The position numbers were made by a program, and so were the translations under genes. A stretch of 64,000 nt of DNA from Shewanella japonica (GTDB taxonomy: Bacteria; Pseudomonadota; Gammaproteobacteria; Enterobacterales; Shewanellaceae): contig NZ_CP020472.1 in NCBI RefSeq assembly GCF_002075795.1, positions 1,533,001 through 1,597,000 on the forward strand, given 5' to 3'. Positions 26,586-35,210 of the stretch are shown here, piece by piece. The stretch's first letter is position 1. Each line of letters begins with the position of its first letter. The notes under the pieces are model-generated. The model saw nothing but the letters and a program-made list of their open reading frames with translations, was not told where the DNA came from and did no database searches.

Positions 26586-27275
26586 TTATTTTCTAGAGCC
26601 AAAAATGGCGGTTCCAATTCTCACCATGGTAGAACCATGAGCGATGGCTACGGTTAAGTCATTGCTCATTCCCATCGACAGTGTATCGACCGTTGGATAA
26701 TCATTTTGCAGTTGATGGTAAAGCGCTTGAAGCTTGGTAAATTCCGCTTTTTGCACATTAATGTCATCTGTAGCCGTTGGAATTGCCATCAAGCCACGCA
26801 AAGTTAGGTTTGGAAGTTGACTGATGGCATTTGCTAATGCGTTTATTTCACTGGCTTGCAGTCCAGACTTAGTGTCTTCATTACTGATATTGACTTGAAT
26901 ACATATTTGCAAAGGTGCTTTGGTTGCTGGACGCTGATCATTTAATCGTTTAGCGATTTTTTCTCGACTCACTGTGTGCATCCAGTCAAAGTGTTCAGCA
27001 ACAATCCGTGATTTATTTGATTGAAGCGGGCCAATAAAATGCCACTCTATATCAGCGTAGTCTTGCTTAAGTGCAATGACTTTTTCTTCACCTTCTTGGA
27101 CGTAGTTTTCACCAAAACAACGCTGGCCAGCTTCATAGGCGGCAATAATATCTGAAATAGGTTTTGTCTTACTTACTGCAAGCAAAGTGACTTCTTCACT
27201 GTTACGTGAACAATTTTGCGCCGCTTGAGCAATTTGGCTCTGGGCGATTGATATTCGGTCTGCTATTGTTGTCAT
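26586..27275 (-). CDS. yggS: PLP homeostasis protein YggS
   Basis: PLP-binding barrel protein of 229 residues of the YggS/PROSC family, which buffers pyridoxal phosphate and affects amino-acid balance. The PLP lysine is in VTLLAVSKTKP, followed by GENYVQEG, EWHFIGPLQSNKSR, LSMGMSNDL and HGSTMVRIGTAIFGSR. First gene of the leftward run, starting 35 bases from the divergent pilT, so their promoters must overlap. Confidence 0.96.
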   Translation of the reverse strand: MTTIADRISIAQSQIAQAAQNCSRNSEEVTLLAVSKTKPISDIIAAYEAGQRCFGENYVQEGEEKVIALKQDYADIEWHFIGPLQSNKSRIVAEHFDWMHTVSREKIAKRLNDQRPATKAPLQICIQVNISNEDTKSGLQASEINALANAISQLPNLTLRGLMAIPTATDDINVQKAEFTKLQALYHQLQNDYPTVDTLSMGMSNDLTVAIAHGSTMVRIGTAIFGSRK

Positions 27276-27310
27276 ATTGTTTTTATTTGTTTAAATGGGT
27301 GTCATTGACC

Positions 27311-28348
27311 ATGGAAATAACTGAGTTACTTGCCTTTAGTGTAAAACACAATGCCTCGGATCTACACCTTTCAGCAGGTGTTTCGCCGATGATTCGAGTT
27401 GATGGTGAAGTCAGAAAGATTAATCTACCTGCCTTAGACCACCAAGCAGTTCATGGTCTGGTGTATGACATCATGAATGATAAGCAACGTAAGGACTATG
27501 AAGAGCATCTAGAAATCGATTTCTCATTTGAAGTGCCTAACTTAGCTCGTTTTCGTGTGAATGCTTATAACCAATCTCGTGGTGCTGGTGCGGTATTTCG
27601 TACCATTCCAAGTGATATTTTATCATTAGAGCAATTAGGCGCACCTGAAATCTTTAAGAAGATTTCGAGTTTTCCTCGTGGGCTTGTATTGGTTACAGGG
27701 CCTACTGGTTCGGGTAAATCAACCACATTGGCTGCGATGGTAGATTATATTAATAATGAACGTCATGATCACATATTAACCATTGAAGACCCAATAGAAT
27801 TCGTTCACCAAAACAAACAATGTTTGGTCAACCAACGTGAAGTACACAAGCATACCCATAGTTTTGAAGCGGCGCTTCGAAGTGCACTTCGTGAAGATCC
27901 TGATGTCATTCTGGTTGGTGAGATGCGTGACCTTGAAACCATTCGCTTAGCAATGACAGCAGCAGAAACCGGTCATTTAGTATTTGGTACCTTGCATACA
28001 ACTTCTGCGGCTAAAACCGTTGACCGTATTGTGGATGTATTCCCAGCGGGTGAGAAAGACATGGTACGTACTATGTTATCTGAATCATTACAGGCGGTAA
28101 TTTCGCAAACCTTGATTAAGAAAGTCGGTGGTGGCCGAGTCGCTGCCCATGAAATTATGATGGGCACACCTGCGATTAGAAACCTAATTCGTGAAGATAA
28201 AGTCGCGCAAATGTACTCTGCTATTCAAACCGGTATGGCGCACGGAATGCAAACACTTGAGCAATGCTTACAAAACTTAGTTAACCGTGGCTTAATTAGC
28301 CGTGATGATGCGATGTCTAAAAGCTCAAATAAACAAGCTAACTTTTAA
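27311..28348 (+). CDS. pilT: Type IV pilus retraction ATPase PilT
   Basis: Hexameric cytoplasmic ATPase (345 residues) that depolymerises type IV pili. From the ATG at 27311 the sequence starts MEITELLAFSVKHNASDLHL, as PilT proteins do; the longer frame upstream overlaps yggS and is rejected. Walker A is GPTGSGKST, the Asp box DHILTIEDPIEF, Walker B DVILVGEMRD, the His box TGHLVFGTLHT, and the C-terminal AIRNLIREDK motif needed for retraction is present. Paired with pilU twelve bases downstream. Confidence 0.97.
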   Translation: MEITELLAFSVKHNASDLHLSAGVSPMIRVDGEVRKINLPALDHQAVHGLVYDIMNDKQRKDYEEHLEIDFSFEVPNLARFRVNAYNQSRGAGAVFRTIPSDILSLEQLGAPEIFKKISSFPRGLVLVTGPTGSGKSTTLAAMVDYINNERHDHILTIEDPIEFVHQNKQCLVNQREVHKHTHSFEAALRSALREDPDVILVGEMRDLETIRLAMTAAETGHLVFGTLHTTSAAKTVDRIVDVFPAGEKDMVRTMLSESLQAVISQTLIKKVGGGRVAAHEIMMGTPAIRNLIREDKVAQMYSAIQTGMAHGMQTLEQCLQNLVNRGLISRDDAMSKSSNKQANF

Positions 28349-28360
28349 GGGATAAAGCAG

Positions 28361-29473
28361 ATGGATGTTCGTCCTTTTTTAAAGGTCATGGTAGACCGTA
28401 AAGCATCAGATTTATTTGTTACTGCGGGCTTTCCGCCGAGTGCAAAAATTGATGGTGAATTAAGACCGTTATCAGAAAGCAGTTTTACGCCTGAGCAGTC
28501 GTTAGATTTTGTAGAGTCTTTAATGACTGATGTGCAAAAACAAGAGTTTCATGAATCTCGCGAATGTAACTTTGCTTTTGCGGCTAAAGAATTAGGCCGT
28601 TTTCGTGTTAGTGCTTTTTGGCAACGTGAATCACCTGGTTGTGTGATGCGCCGTATTGAAACAAAAATCCCAGAAGTTGAAGATTTAAAGCTACCGCCCA
28701 TTTTAAAAGATTTGGTCATGAGTAAACGTGGTCTGATTATTATGGTCGGTGGTACCGGTACTGGTAAATCAACCTCGTTGGCTTCGCTTGTTGGTTATCG
28801 TAATTCACATGCTCGAGGTCATATTTTAACGATTGAAGACCCAGTGGAATTTGTGCATGACCATCGTAAAAGCATTATTACTCAGCGAGAAGTCGGTATA
28901 GACACTGACTCTTTTGATGCTGCGCTTAAAAGCTCACTTCGTCAGGCGCCAGATGTTATTTTGATTGGTGAAATTCGAACTCAAGAAACCATGGAGTTTG
29001 CGCTGTCATTTGCTGAAACGGGTCACTTATGTATGGCAACACTCCATGCTAACAATGCTAACCAAGCGTTAGACCGTATTATGCATTTAGTGCCTGAAAA
29101 TAAGCATAACCAACTCTTATTCGATTTGTCGCTAAACTTACGTGGCATTGTCGCTCAGCAGCTTGTGCCTAAATCAGATGGCTCTGGGCGTCGCGCTGCT
29201 ATTGAAGTGTTAATCAACACTCCTCGTGTGGCGAGTTTGATTGCAAAAAATGAGCTGCATTTACTCAAAGAAACCATGAGTAAGTCACGAGAGCAGGGCA
29301 TGCAGACTTTTGACCAAGCGTTATTGGATTTATACTTGGAAAAAGAAATTAGCTATGCAGATGCGCTGCATCATGCTGATTCTCCAAACGATTTACGCCT
29401 AATGATAAAACTGCAAAATAATGAGAGTAGCAGTTCTGGCATTATGGATGGTGTCACGTTAGACATGGATTAG
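28361..29473 (+). CDS. pilU: PilU, PilT-like pilus retraction ATPase
   Basis: PilT paralogue of 370 residues that assists forceful retraction. The Walker A is GGTGTGKST, the Asp box is HILTIEDPVEFVHD, Walker B is DVILIGEIRT and the His box is TGHLCMATLHA. The C-terminal tail is longer than in PilT and ends in a Ser-rich acidic stretch (NESSSSGIMDGVTLDMD), as usual for PilU. Cotranscribed with pilT and followed by a terminator. Confidence 0.96.
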   Translation: MDVRPFLKVMVDRKASDLFVTAGFPPSAKIDGELRPLSESSFTPEQSLDFVESLMTDVQKQEFHESRECNFAFAAKELGRFRVSAFWQRESPGCVMRRIETKIPEVEDLKLPPILKDLVMSKRGLIIMVGGTGTGKSTSLASLVGYRNSHARGHILTIEDPVEFVHDHRKSIITQREVGIDTDSFDAALKSSLRQAPDVILIGEIRTQETMEFALSFAETGHLCMATLHANNANQALDRIMHLVPENKHNQLLFDLSLNLRGIVAQQLVPKSDGSGRRAAIEVLINTPRVASLIAKNELHLLKETMSKSREQGMQTFDQALLDLYLEKEISYADALHHADSPNDLRLMIKLQNNESSSSGIMDGVTLDMD

Positions 29474-29510
29474 TTGAATGCTGAATGCCTGTCAGTGATT
29501 CATAATATGA

Positions 29511-29547
29511 GACCAAGGTAAGCTATCGTTTACTTTGGTTTTTTTGT
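29511..29547 (+). terminator. Terminator of pilT-pilU
   Basis: Imperfect stem ACCAA-G-GTAA / TTTAC-TTTGGT followed by an eight-T tract. Confidence 0.75.
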
Positions 29548-29684
29548 TTTAAATTTAGCTAAAATGTTTTCAACAAATGTTGAACCTTCAGCAGATTTAT
29601 ACCGTATTGGCATAACAAGATTCATGCTAACTTTCTTACCATCAAGGTATTGTAAAAAATTAAAGAATTTCAAAAGGGAATATT

Positions 29685-30227
29685 ATGAAAAACAAATTAT
29701 TAATAACAAGCCTGCTAGCATCTACTACATTACTTAGCGGCGTTACTTTTGCTAATTCTTGCCCAGACTATTTAAATGTAGAAGCGCGCAAGTTGCACTC
29801 TGAAGAGACGGTTGATTTATGTGAATTAACTCAAGGAAAGCCGGTGCTTATTGTTAACACGGCCAGTAATTGTGGTTTTACCCCTCAATTTGAAGCATTA
29901 GAGGCGGTTCACAAACAATATCAGGATGATCTCGTTGTGATTGGCTTTCCATCAGATGACTTTTTTCAAGAAGAAGATGATGAAGCAAAAACTGCAGATG
30001 TGTGCTTTTTAAACTATGGCGTGACTTTTACTATGGTATCGACATCGGCAGTTAGAGGTAATGATGTTAATTCTGTGTTTGCCTATTTAGGTGACAAAAC
30101 CGCAGCACCTAAATGGAATTTTTACAAATACTTAGTCAGTGCAGATGGCGAAAGTGTGCAGCAATTCAACTCTAGAGTAAAACCGGATAGCGAAGAGATG
30201 AAAAAAGCGATAGAGTCTGTTTTATAA
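29685..30227 (+). CDS. Exported glutathione-peroxidase-like protein
   Basis: Thioredoxin-fold protein of 180 residues of the glutathione peroxidase family, with a signal peptide (MKNKLLITSLLASTTLLSGVTFA) that puts it in the periplasm. The peroxidatic Cys is C63 in NTASNCGFTPQF, and the WNFYKYLV motif keeps the Trp and Asn of the tetrad. The third motif is unusual: the canonical FPCNQF reads F88-P-S-D-D-F here, so the Gln of the tetrad is Asp92 and the nearby Cys is Ser. It may therefore be a weak peroxidase or use another reductant such as a periplasmic thioredoxin-like protein. It is a single gene ahead of hemH. Confidence 0.85.
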   Translation: MKNKLLITSLLASTTLLSGVTFANSCPDYLNVEARKLHSEETVDLCELTQGKPVLIVNTASNCGFTPQFEALEAVHKQYQDDLVVIGFPSDDFFQEEDDEAKTADVCFLNYGVTFTMVSTSAVRGNDVNSVFAYLGDKTAAPKWNFYKYLVSADGESVQQFNSRVKPDSEEMKKAIESVL

Positions 30228-30376
30228 ATTTTCATTGCTATTGAAACTATTTGTTTACAGTTTGATTACGCTGCTAAGGAATCAATAACTGTGTTAGTTA
30301 ATAGCCTCTAAAATTCACCATATTGTTGTTTGAACCTCATCAACAAAGTGGTGAATGACTTTTTTCGGAGATAGTT

Positions 30377-31390
30377 TTGTATAAATTTTCTGGTTTAAGT
30401 AAAGAAGACGGTCACAAGTCTCGCGGTAAGACTGGCGTATTATTAATGAACTTAGGGACGCCAGATGAACCAACCCCTTCAGCAGTTAGACGCTACCTTG
30501 CTGAGTTTTTATCAGATCCACGTGTTGTCGAAATACCGAAATTAGTATGGATGATTATCTTACACGGGATTATTTTACGTGTTCGTCCTGCTAAGTCAGC
30601 GGCGCTTTACAAAGAAGTTTGGACAGACGAAGGCTCACCTTTAATGGATATCAGTTTGCGTCAACAGCAAAAGTTAGCCAAAGTTTTTGAAGATAACGAT
30701 GTTGATGCCTCAGTTCATTTAGCTATGCGATATGGTAACCCTTCAACGCCATCAGTACTGCAAAAAATGCATAAAGATGGAATTGATAGAGTGATTGTAT
30801 TGCCGCTATATCCTCAATATGCAGCACCAACAACCGCATCAGCATTTGATGCAATTGCAAAAGAGTTATGTAAATGGCGCTACATTCCTGCACTGCATTT
30901 CATTAATACATACCATGACGATCCGACTTTTATTGATGCATTAGCTGAATCGATTCAAGCTGATTTCGATGCTAACGGTAAGCCTGAAAAATTAGTATTG
31001 TCATATCATGGAATGCCAGAGCGTAATTTACATTTAGGCGATCCATATTATTGCTTTTGTGTAAAAACAACGCGATTAGTGGTAGAAAAGCTAGGCTTAG
31101 ACGAGAAAGAATACGTCATGACTTTCCAGTCTCGTTTTGGTAAAGCTAAATGGCTACAGCCTTATACTGACGCAACAATGGAAGCATTACCTAAAGAAGG
31201 TGTTAATGATATCGCCGTCGTGTGCCCTGCGTTTAGTGCCGATTGCTTAGAAACCTTAGAAGAAATTAAAGGCGAAAATCGTGAAGTCTTCGAAGAGGCG
31301 GGAGGTAAGAAGTTCCGCTATGTCGAGTGTTTGAATGACAATGATGCCCATATTAATATGATGGCGAACTTGGTTAAGCCATACCTATAA
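30377..31390 (+). CDS. hemH: Ferrochelatase
   Basis: Inserts iron into protoporphyrin IX, the last step of heme synthesis (337 residues). The start is TTG at 30377 with CGGAGA six bases upstream; the next ATG would remove the conserved KTGVLLMNLGTPDEPT strand. The key His is H211 in LVLSYHGMPERN, and the acidic site CPAFSADCLETLEEI is present, as is the GDPYYCFCVKTTRLV block. Single gene with its own terminator. Confidence 0.96.
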   Translation: MYKFSGLSKEDGHKSRGKTGVLLMNLGTPDEPTPSAVRRYLAEFLSDPRVVEIPKLVWMIILHGIILRVRPAKSAALYKEVWTDEGSPLMDISLRQQQKLAKVFEDNDVDASVHLAMRYGNPSTPSVLQKMHKDGIDRVIVLPLYPQYAAPTTASAFDAIAKELCKWRYIPALHFINTYHDDPTFIDALAESIQADFDANGKPEKLVLSYHGMPERNLHLGDPYYCFCVKTTRLVVEKLGLDEKEYVMTFQSRFGKAKWLQPYTDATMEALPKEGVNDIAVVCPAFSADCLETLEEIKGENREVFEEAGGKKFRYVECLNDNDAHINMMANLVKPYL

Positions 31391-31410
31391 TTGGCCGTTA
31401 TAAGTAAATT

Positions 31411-31436
31411 AAAGGAGCCGTTTGGCTCCTTTATTG
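31411..31436 (+). terminator. Terminator of hemH
   Basis: Perfect stem AAAGGAGCC / GGCTCCTTT with a GTTT loop. The T-tract is short because the stem itself supplies the A/T sides, so it may also act leftward for ruvX. Confidence 0.75.
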
Positions 31437-31504
31437 TTTCTATTGATATTGCGCTTTACTGTTTTGATGGCCTTTTAAAGCAGACAGCATTAATCTGAGT
31501 CCTG

Positions 31505-31580
31505 ATTTTCAATATAGTGGTTTTCAGCTATATTAGTTTTCAAATTATTTGTTCTCAAGATAGTGGTTTTCAAAATAGCT
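31505..31580. repeat. Degenerate 15-16-bp repeat array at the end of ruvX
   Basis: Five units starting near 31505, 31520, 31536, 31551 and 31566, each built on GTTTTCAA (TTGAAAAC on the minus strand). The array begins inside the ruvX coding region, where it encodes the last residues [10 protein letters not shown], and continues beyond the stop. Compare the array at 16408-16497, which has the same period and TTGAA core. Confidence 0.65.
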
Positions 31581-31976
31581 TTCGATGATTAACACGGCCG
31601 ATACCGCATCAACTTGGCCTTTTGTTAGCTTTTTATAACCACCAAGTTCGAACAAACGAGCTTTGGCATCAGTAGTGGTTAAGCGCTCATCTTGGGTGAC
31701 GACTTTAATACCAAAACGGCCACTGACTCTGTTAGCAAATTTCCGTGCCCGTTGAGTCATTTCCTGCTCAGTTCCGTCCATGTTTAACGGTAACCCGACA
31801 ACAATAAAGTCAGGTTTCCATTCTTTGATTACTGCTTCTATTTCATCCCAATTTGGAATACCGTCGTTAGCTTTTATGGCTGACACGGGGGCGGCGCTTG
31901 CTGTGACTTCTTGTCCGACAGCAACACCGATACTTTTGGTACCAAAGTCAAAACCTAAAACGGTTTTTGATTGCAT
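31545..31976 (-). CDS. ruvX: RuvX/YqgF, RNase H-fold Holliday junction resolvase-like protein
   Basis: Protein of 143 residues, conserved in nearly all bacteria, implicated in 16S rRNA precursor processing. [14 protein letters not shown] carries the first catalytic Asp, [24 protein letters not shown] the central block and [14 protein letters not shown] the last Asp region. The ATG at 31976 is preferred to the TTG at 31985. The C-terminal tail is encoded by the 15-bp repeat array and probably drifts freely. The gene is downstream of yqgE, as is usual. Confidence 0.94.
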   Translation of the reverse strand: MQSKTVLGFDFGTKSIGVAVGQEVTASAAPVSAIKANDGIPNWDEIEAVIKEWKPDFIVVGLPLNMDGTEQEMTQRARKFANRVSGRFGIKVVTQDERLTTTDAKARLFELGGYKKLTKGQVDAVSAVLIIESYFENHYLENK

Positions 31977-32042
31977 AGAAATCAATGCCTTATATTAATC
32001 TTAAAATAATGTTCAACATTTAGCTAAACAATTGTGGCTGTA

Positions 32043-32603
32043 TTATGAATGACCGACTTGAGAAGATATTTGCCAAATATCAAATCCGAGCTTTTTAGTT
32101 GCCTCTGCCCATAATGCTTCATGATCTTGGCAAAATAGTAACTCTGATGTGGCGGGTATCGTCAACCAGGTGTTTTCAGCAAGTTCTTGTTCAAGCTGAT
32201 CTTTACTCCAACCTGAGTAACCTAATGCCACAACAAATTGTGATGGTGATTCATTAGTGCCGAGGGCATTCAGTACGTCACGTGAGGTGGTAAGCATACA
32301 AAAGTCGCTTATCGCCTCACTATTAACCCATTGTTCTTGTGGTGTATGTAATACGAAACCTCTGTCTGTATCGACAGGGCCACCTAACAACACCGGCCCT
32401 TCTAAATCCAAACTCAGTCCGGACTCTTTGGTTAGCCCTATTTGGTCCAGTAACTCATCAATTACGATATTAGTAGGGCGGTTAATCATCACGCCCATTG
32501 CACCTTTATCGTTATGTTCACAAATATAGATAACAGAACGTTCAAAGAAGGTATCTTCTAATGACGGCATAGCAATTAAAAGGTGACCTTGTAAGCTATC
32601 CAT
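32043..32603 (-). CDS. yqgE: YqgE/AlgH family protein
   Basis: Protein of 186 residues of the YqgE/AlgH (DUF179) family. The start ATG at 32603 has AAAGGA seven bases upstream and gives the family N terminus [15 protein letters not shown]; the GTG at 32618 is rejected. Other blocks are [40 protein letters not shown] and [16 protein letters not shown]. The role is unknown, although AlgH was once linked to alginate regulation. It is paired with ruvX 66 bases downstream. Confidence 0.95.
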   Translation of the reverse strand: MDSLQGHLLIAMPSLEDTFFERSVIYICEHNDKGAMGVMINRPTNIVIDELLDQIGLTKESGLSLDLEGPVLLGGPVDTDRGFVLHTPQEQWVNSEAISDFCMLTTSRDVLNALGTNESPSQFVVALGYSGWSKDQLEQELAENTWLTIPATSELLFCQDHEALWAEATKKLGFDIWQISSQVGHS

Positions 32604-32697
32604 AAGTTTTCCTTTCACAAATTAAAATAGAATGCGGCAAACGTTTTAAAAAATAAAAGCTATACCTTAAATTTGTAAATTAAGGTTATTGAGGTCT

Positions 32698-33027
32698 TTA
32701 ACCTCCAGCAAGCTTCACGGTGTAATTTTGCTTCTCTAGCAGTAACTTGATTTTTTCTCTATCGTCAGTTTGTACTTCGATATCGAATCCTTTTACTGTT
32801 CCGCCACAGCCACATTGTTTTTTTAGCTTTTGAGCTAGCGCTTTAAGTGCTTTAGCATCAAGCCCTAAGCCTTTAATTACACTTACGCCTTTTCCCTTAC
32901 GTCCTTTACTGTCTTTATGTATGCGGACAATCCCATCACCTTGAGGAATTACTTCTTTTTGTTTGGGTTGGTCTATTTTGCCGCCATCAGTGCTATAAAC
33001 TAATGATATGTTTGGATCGATTCTCAT
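32698..33027 (-). CDS. yciH: YciH, SUI1/eIF1-like protein
   Basis: Protein of 109 residues with a SUI1 domain, related to archaeal and eukaryotic translation factor 1. Residues 1-35 are a variable tail. The domain follows with IHKDSKGRKGKGVSVIKGL and LKKQCGCGGTVKGFDIEVQTDDREKIKLLLE. E. coli YciH has been reported to affect translation initiation fidelity in vitro; its role in vivo is unsettled. A single gene leftward, upstream of yqgE. Confidence 0.95.
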   Translation of the reverse strand: MRIDPNISLVYSTDGGKIDQPKQKEVIPQGDGIVRIHKDSKGRKGKGVSVIKGLGLDAKALKALAQKLKKQCGCGGTVKGFDIEVQTDDREKIKLLLEKQNYTVKLAGG

Positions 33028-33311
33028 AATAAACAGAAGTCATTGGGTGTTAATACCAGTTTAGCAAACTAAATCAGGACGCTAAAGCTCCTTCGTTTGT
33101 CGCGTTGGGATAAATTGACCAGATACTAGTTTAATTGTTTATCAGTAAAACGGTGGAAAGCCAAAGCGTTGCATTTAGCTTGTTTAGACACATTTTGTTT
33201 ATATTATCGGTTGATGATTAAGACTTACCTAGGTAAGCTAAATATTAATCATGAATCCATCTTACATCGTAAATGAAACAAGCCTTTAGCTCGTTATCGT
33301 TTGGAGACACT

Positions 33312-33872
33312 ATGAAAAAGCTTTTCGTTGCCGCAGCTGTTTTAGCATTAAGTGCATGTAGTACATTAAAAACGAACTCTGATTATGATCCAGCAGTTTC
33401 GTTCGACCAATACAAAAGTTTTGCTTGGGTAGAAAAGAAAACTGAAGACAGCACATACCATCTTGATGGTTTGATGGATCAACGTGTTAGAGATGCAGTT
33501 AATAACCAGCTGACTCAAAAAGGCTTATCTAAGGTAGACGTTGAAAAAGCCGATATACTTGTTAATTACCTTACCAAAGTGGATAAAAAGATTAACGTTG
33601 ACACATTCAACACCAGTTATGGCTATTACCCATATTATGGGCGTCGTGGTTGGGGCGGTGCGGGTATCAATACGCAAACAACAGTTCGCGAATATGAAGT
33701 TGGCACGTTAATTATCGATTTTGTTGATAAAGAAACTGGCAAGCTGGTTTGGCGTGGTAGTGTCGCAGATACGATTCGCGACCAAAATACTCCTGAAGAA
33801 CGCGTTGAAATTATCAATCATGCGATAGGGCAAGTGATGTTGAATTTTCCGCCAAAGCCAGAGAATAACTAA
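33312..33872 (+). CDS. DUF4136 lipoprotein
   Basis: Predicted outer-membrane lipoprotein of 186 residues. The ATG at 33312 has GGAG six bases upstream and gives the lipoprotein signal MKKLFVAAAVLALSAC, with lipobox LSAC and +2 Ser. The mature part starts SDYDPAVSFDQYKSFAW, typical of DUF4136, and ends VDKETGKLVWRGSVAD-type. A Gly/Tyr/Arg-rich loop (YGYYPYYGRRGWGG) lies in the middle. Function unknown; it stands alone with its own terminator. Confidence 0.9.
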   Translation: MKKLFVAAAVLALSACSTLKTNSDYDPAVSFDQYKSFAWVEKKTEDSTYHLDGLMDQRVRDAVNNQLTQKGLSKVDVEKADILVNYLTKVDKKINVDTFNTSYGYYPYYGRRGWGGAGINTQTTVREYEVGTLIIDFVDKETGKLVWRGSVADTIRDQNTPEERVEIINHAIGQVMLNFPPKPENN

Positions 33873-33951
33873 TTTTAACGCTACTTTAGTTTAGCACTTT
33901 ATTTTTGAAGGTTTTGATAGAAACATTGTAAGACATTGTATTAGTGATTGT

Positions 33952-33985
33952 TAAGCCACCTGGTATTTGAGGTGGCTTTTTTGTT
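33952..33985 (+). terminator. Terminator of the DUF4136 lipoprotein gene
   Basis: Stem AGCCACCT / AGGTGGCT region followed by TTTTTTG. Confidence 0.85.
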
Positions 33986-34179
33986 TGTATTTCGTTTTAT
34001 TTAAAATTAAATGCAATTTGGAATGTGCGTTTACATAGCTGCAAAGTATTTTTTTGTATCAAAACTCGCCAAATAGGAGCATAAAAGCCAAAAGACATTT
34101 CTTTACATTACCAGCTTTGCTAAAATCTGCAGCTTGGTGATAACGGAAGTCACCACTGGATGAATGAAGAGTAATTAAG

Positions 34180-34674
34180 ATGAAGTCATGGTATTTGTTA
34201 TATTGTAAACCACGTAACGAGATACGTGCGCAGCAAAATTTAGCCATGCAGCAAATTGAAAGCTATTTACCTGTCATTCAAGAAGAGAAAACATCTCAAG
34301 GAAAAACCAAGCTTGTTGAAGTGCCGCTATTCCCTTGTTATTTATTTATCTATTTTGATCCTACAGAAGTGAGCGTTAGCCGCATTCACTCAACTCGTGG
34401 TGCGTCAAGGATAATTGGTTGTCGTGAAGATATGACAGCAATTGATGACAGGATCATTCAAGGTATTAAAAATAGAGTAAAACAACACAAGCCGGATATC
34501 GATAATGGTTTGCAACACGGCGATAAAGTTAAGTTTACTGACGGGCCGTTTGTGGATTTAGAAGCGATTTTTGAAGAGAAAAATGCCGAAAAGCGCTGTT
34601 TCGTTTTATTTAATATTATGGGGCAGCAAAAACGCATGTCAGTAGAAGAAGCGAGTATTAAAAAAGTGCTTTAG
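34180..34674 (+). CDS. rfaH: Transcription antitermination factor RfaH
   Basis: NusG paralogue of 164 residues that binds RNA polymerase paused at ops sites and prevents termination in long surface-polysaccharide operons. The N-terminal NGN domain begins MKSWYLLYCKPRNEIRAQQNL and includes VEVPLFPCYLFIYFDP and IHSTRGASRIIG. The C-terminal KOW domain covers about 110-164 (GDKVKFTDGPFVDLEAIFEE). An exact ops element lies 388 bases downstream in the leader of the polysaccharide operon, so this is probably its dedicated regulator. Confidence 0.95.
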   Translation: MKSWYLLYCKPRNEIRAQQNLAMQQIESYLPVIQEEKTSQGKTKLVEVPLFPCYLFIYFDPTEVSVSRIHSTRGASRIIGCREDMTAIDDRIIQGIKNRVKQHKPDIDNGLQHGDKVKFTDGPFVDLEAIFEEKNAEKRCFVLFNIMGQQKRMSVEEASIKKVL

Positions 34675-35061
34675 AGGCTGTTTATGTGAATGAGTGAGCA
34701 AATAGATTTCAAAGCTTTAGCCGGGTAAGATATTGACAGCTTTTTGTGTAAGACATTCGCTATTGTTTTGGCCTTTAATTTGACGATGTAAAATATTTTC
34801 TGGTGTTTTGTTTGTTATTTTGAATGAGTGTGATTAGCAGGAAGGTAGCTACATCCGATTTAGTGAATACTGCTATCAATGAGTCCACTAGAGTCATTTG
34901 AATTTTTCAACTAACAAACAACATAGAATAAGATATAGTACATTTCGAAATTGAGACGACTTACTAAAAAGAACTAGTACAAAATGGTTGTTTTAGTCAG
35001 TTGTTTTTTACAAATATGAATATCGAATTTTCGATGGGCACTATAGAAGCCGTAATCTATG

Positions 35062-35073
35062 GGCGGTAGCGTG
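35062..35073 (+). promoter_or_regulatory. ops element (RfaH recruitment site)
   Basis: GGCGGTAGCGTG matches the E. coli ops consensus GGCGGTAGNNTG at every defined base. It is preceded by GG, as in the JUMPstart sequence of polysaccharide operons. RNA polymerase pauses here and the exposed non-template strand loads RfaH. Confidence 0.93.
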
Positions 35074-35141
35074 TCCGAAGGACATCGAATGAATAATTTC
35101 ATTCGTTTAGTGAAAGCTGAAGGCCTCTGGCCGCCATGCGG

Positions 35142-35153
35142 CTCGGTAGCATG
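35142..35153 (+). promoter_or_regulatory. Second ops-like motif
   Basis: CTCGGTAGCATG keeps the GGTAGNNTG core of ops but differs at the first two bases. It lies 80 bases below the exact ops and directly after a GCCGC-CAT-GCGGC hairpin. It may be a second pause site or a decayed duplicate. Confidence 0.4.
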
Positions 35154-35210
35154 TCTTAATTACAGTATGTTTGAAGATAAATTGTTCGTCTTAACTTGGA
35201 GATTTATAAG

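Larger units (their letters stand above)
34675..35210 (+). other. Leader of the polysaccharide operon
   Basis: 536 bases without a protein gene. The first ~380 bases are AT-rich and should contain the promoter, which I cannot pinpoint. From 35062 the leader carries the ops element, then in order three small hairpins (GTCC-GAA-GGAC at 35073-35083, CGAATGA / TCATTCG at about 35086-35105, GCCGC-CAT-GCGGC at 35130-35142) and a second ops-like motif, ending 57 bases before the first gene. Confidence 0.7.

Noticed and set aside
27206..27310. N-terminal extension of pilT
   Set aside because: Overlaps the divergent yggS start and does not match PilT; the ATG at 27311 begins the conserved N terminus.
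34838..34858. GGAAGGTAGCTAC as a further ops site
   Set aside because: Shares only GGTAGC with ops and lacks the TG; probably chance.
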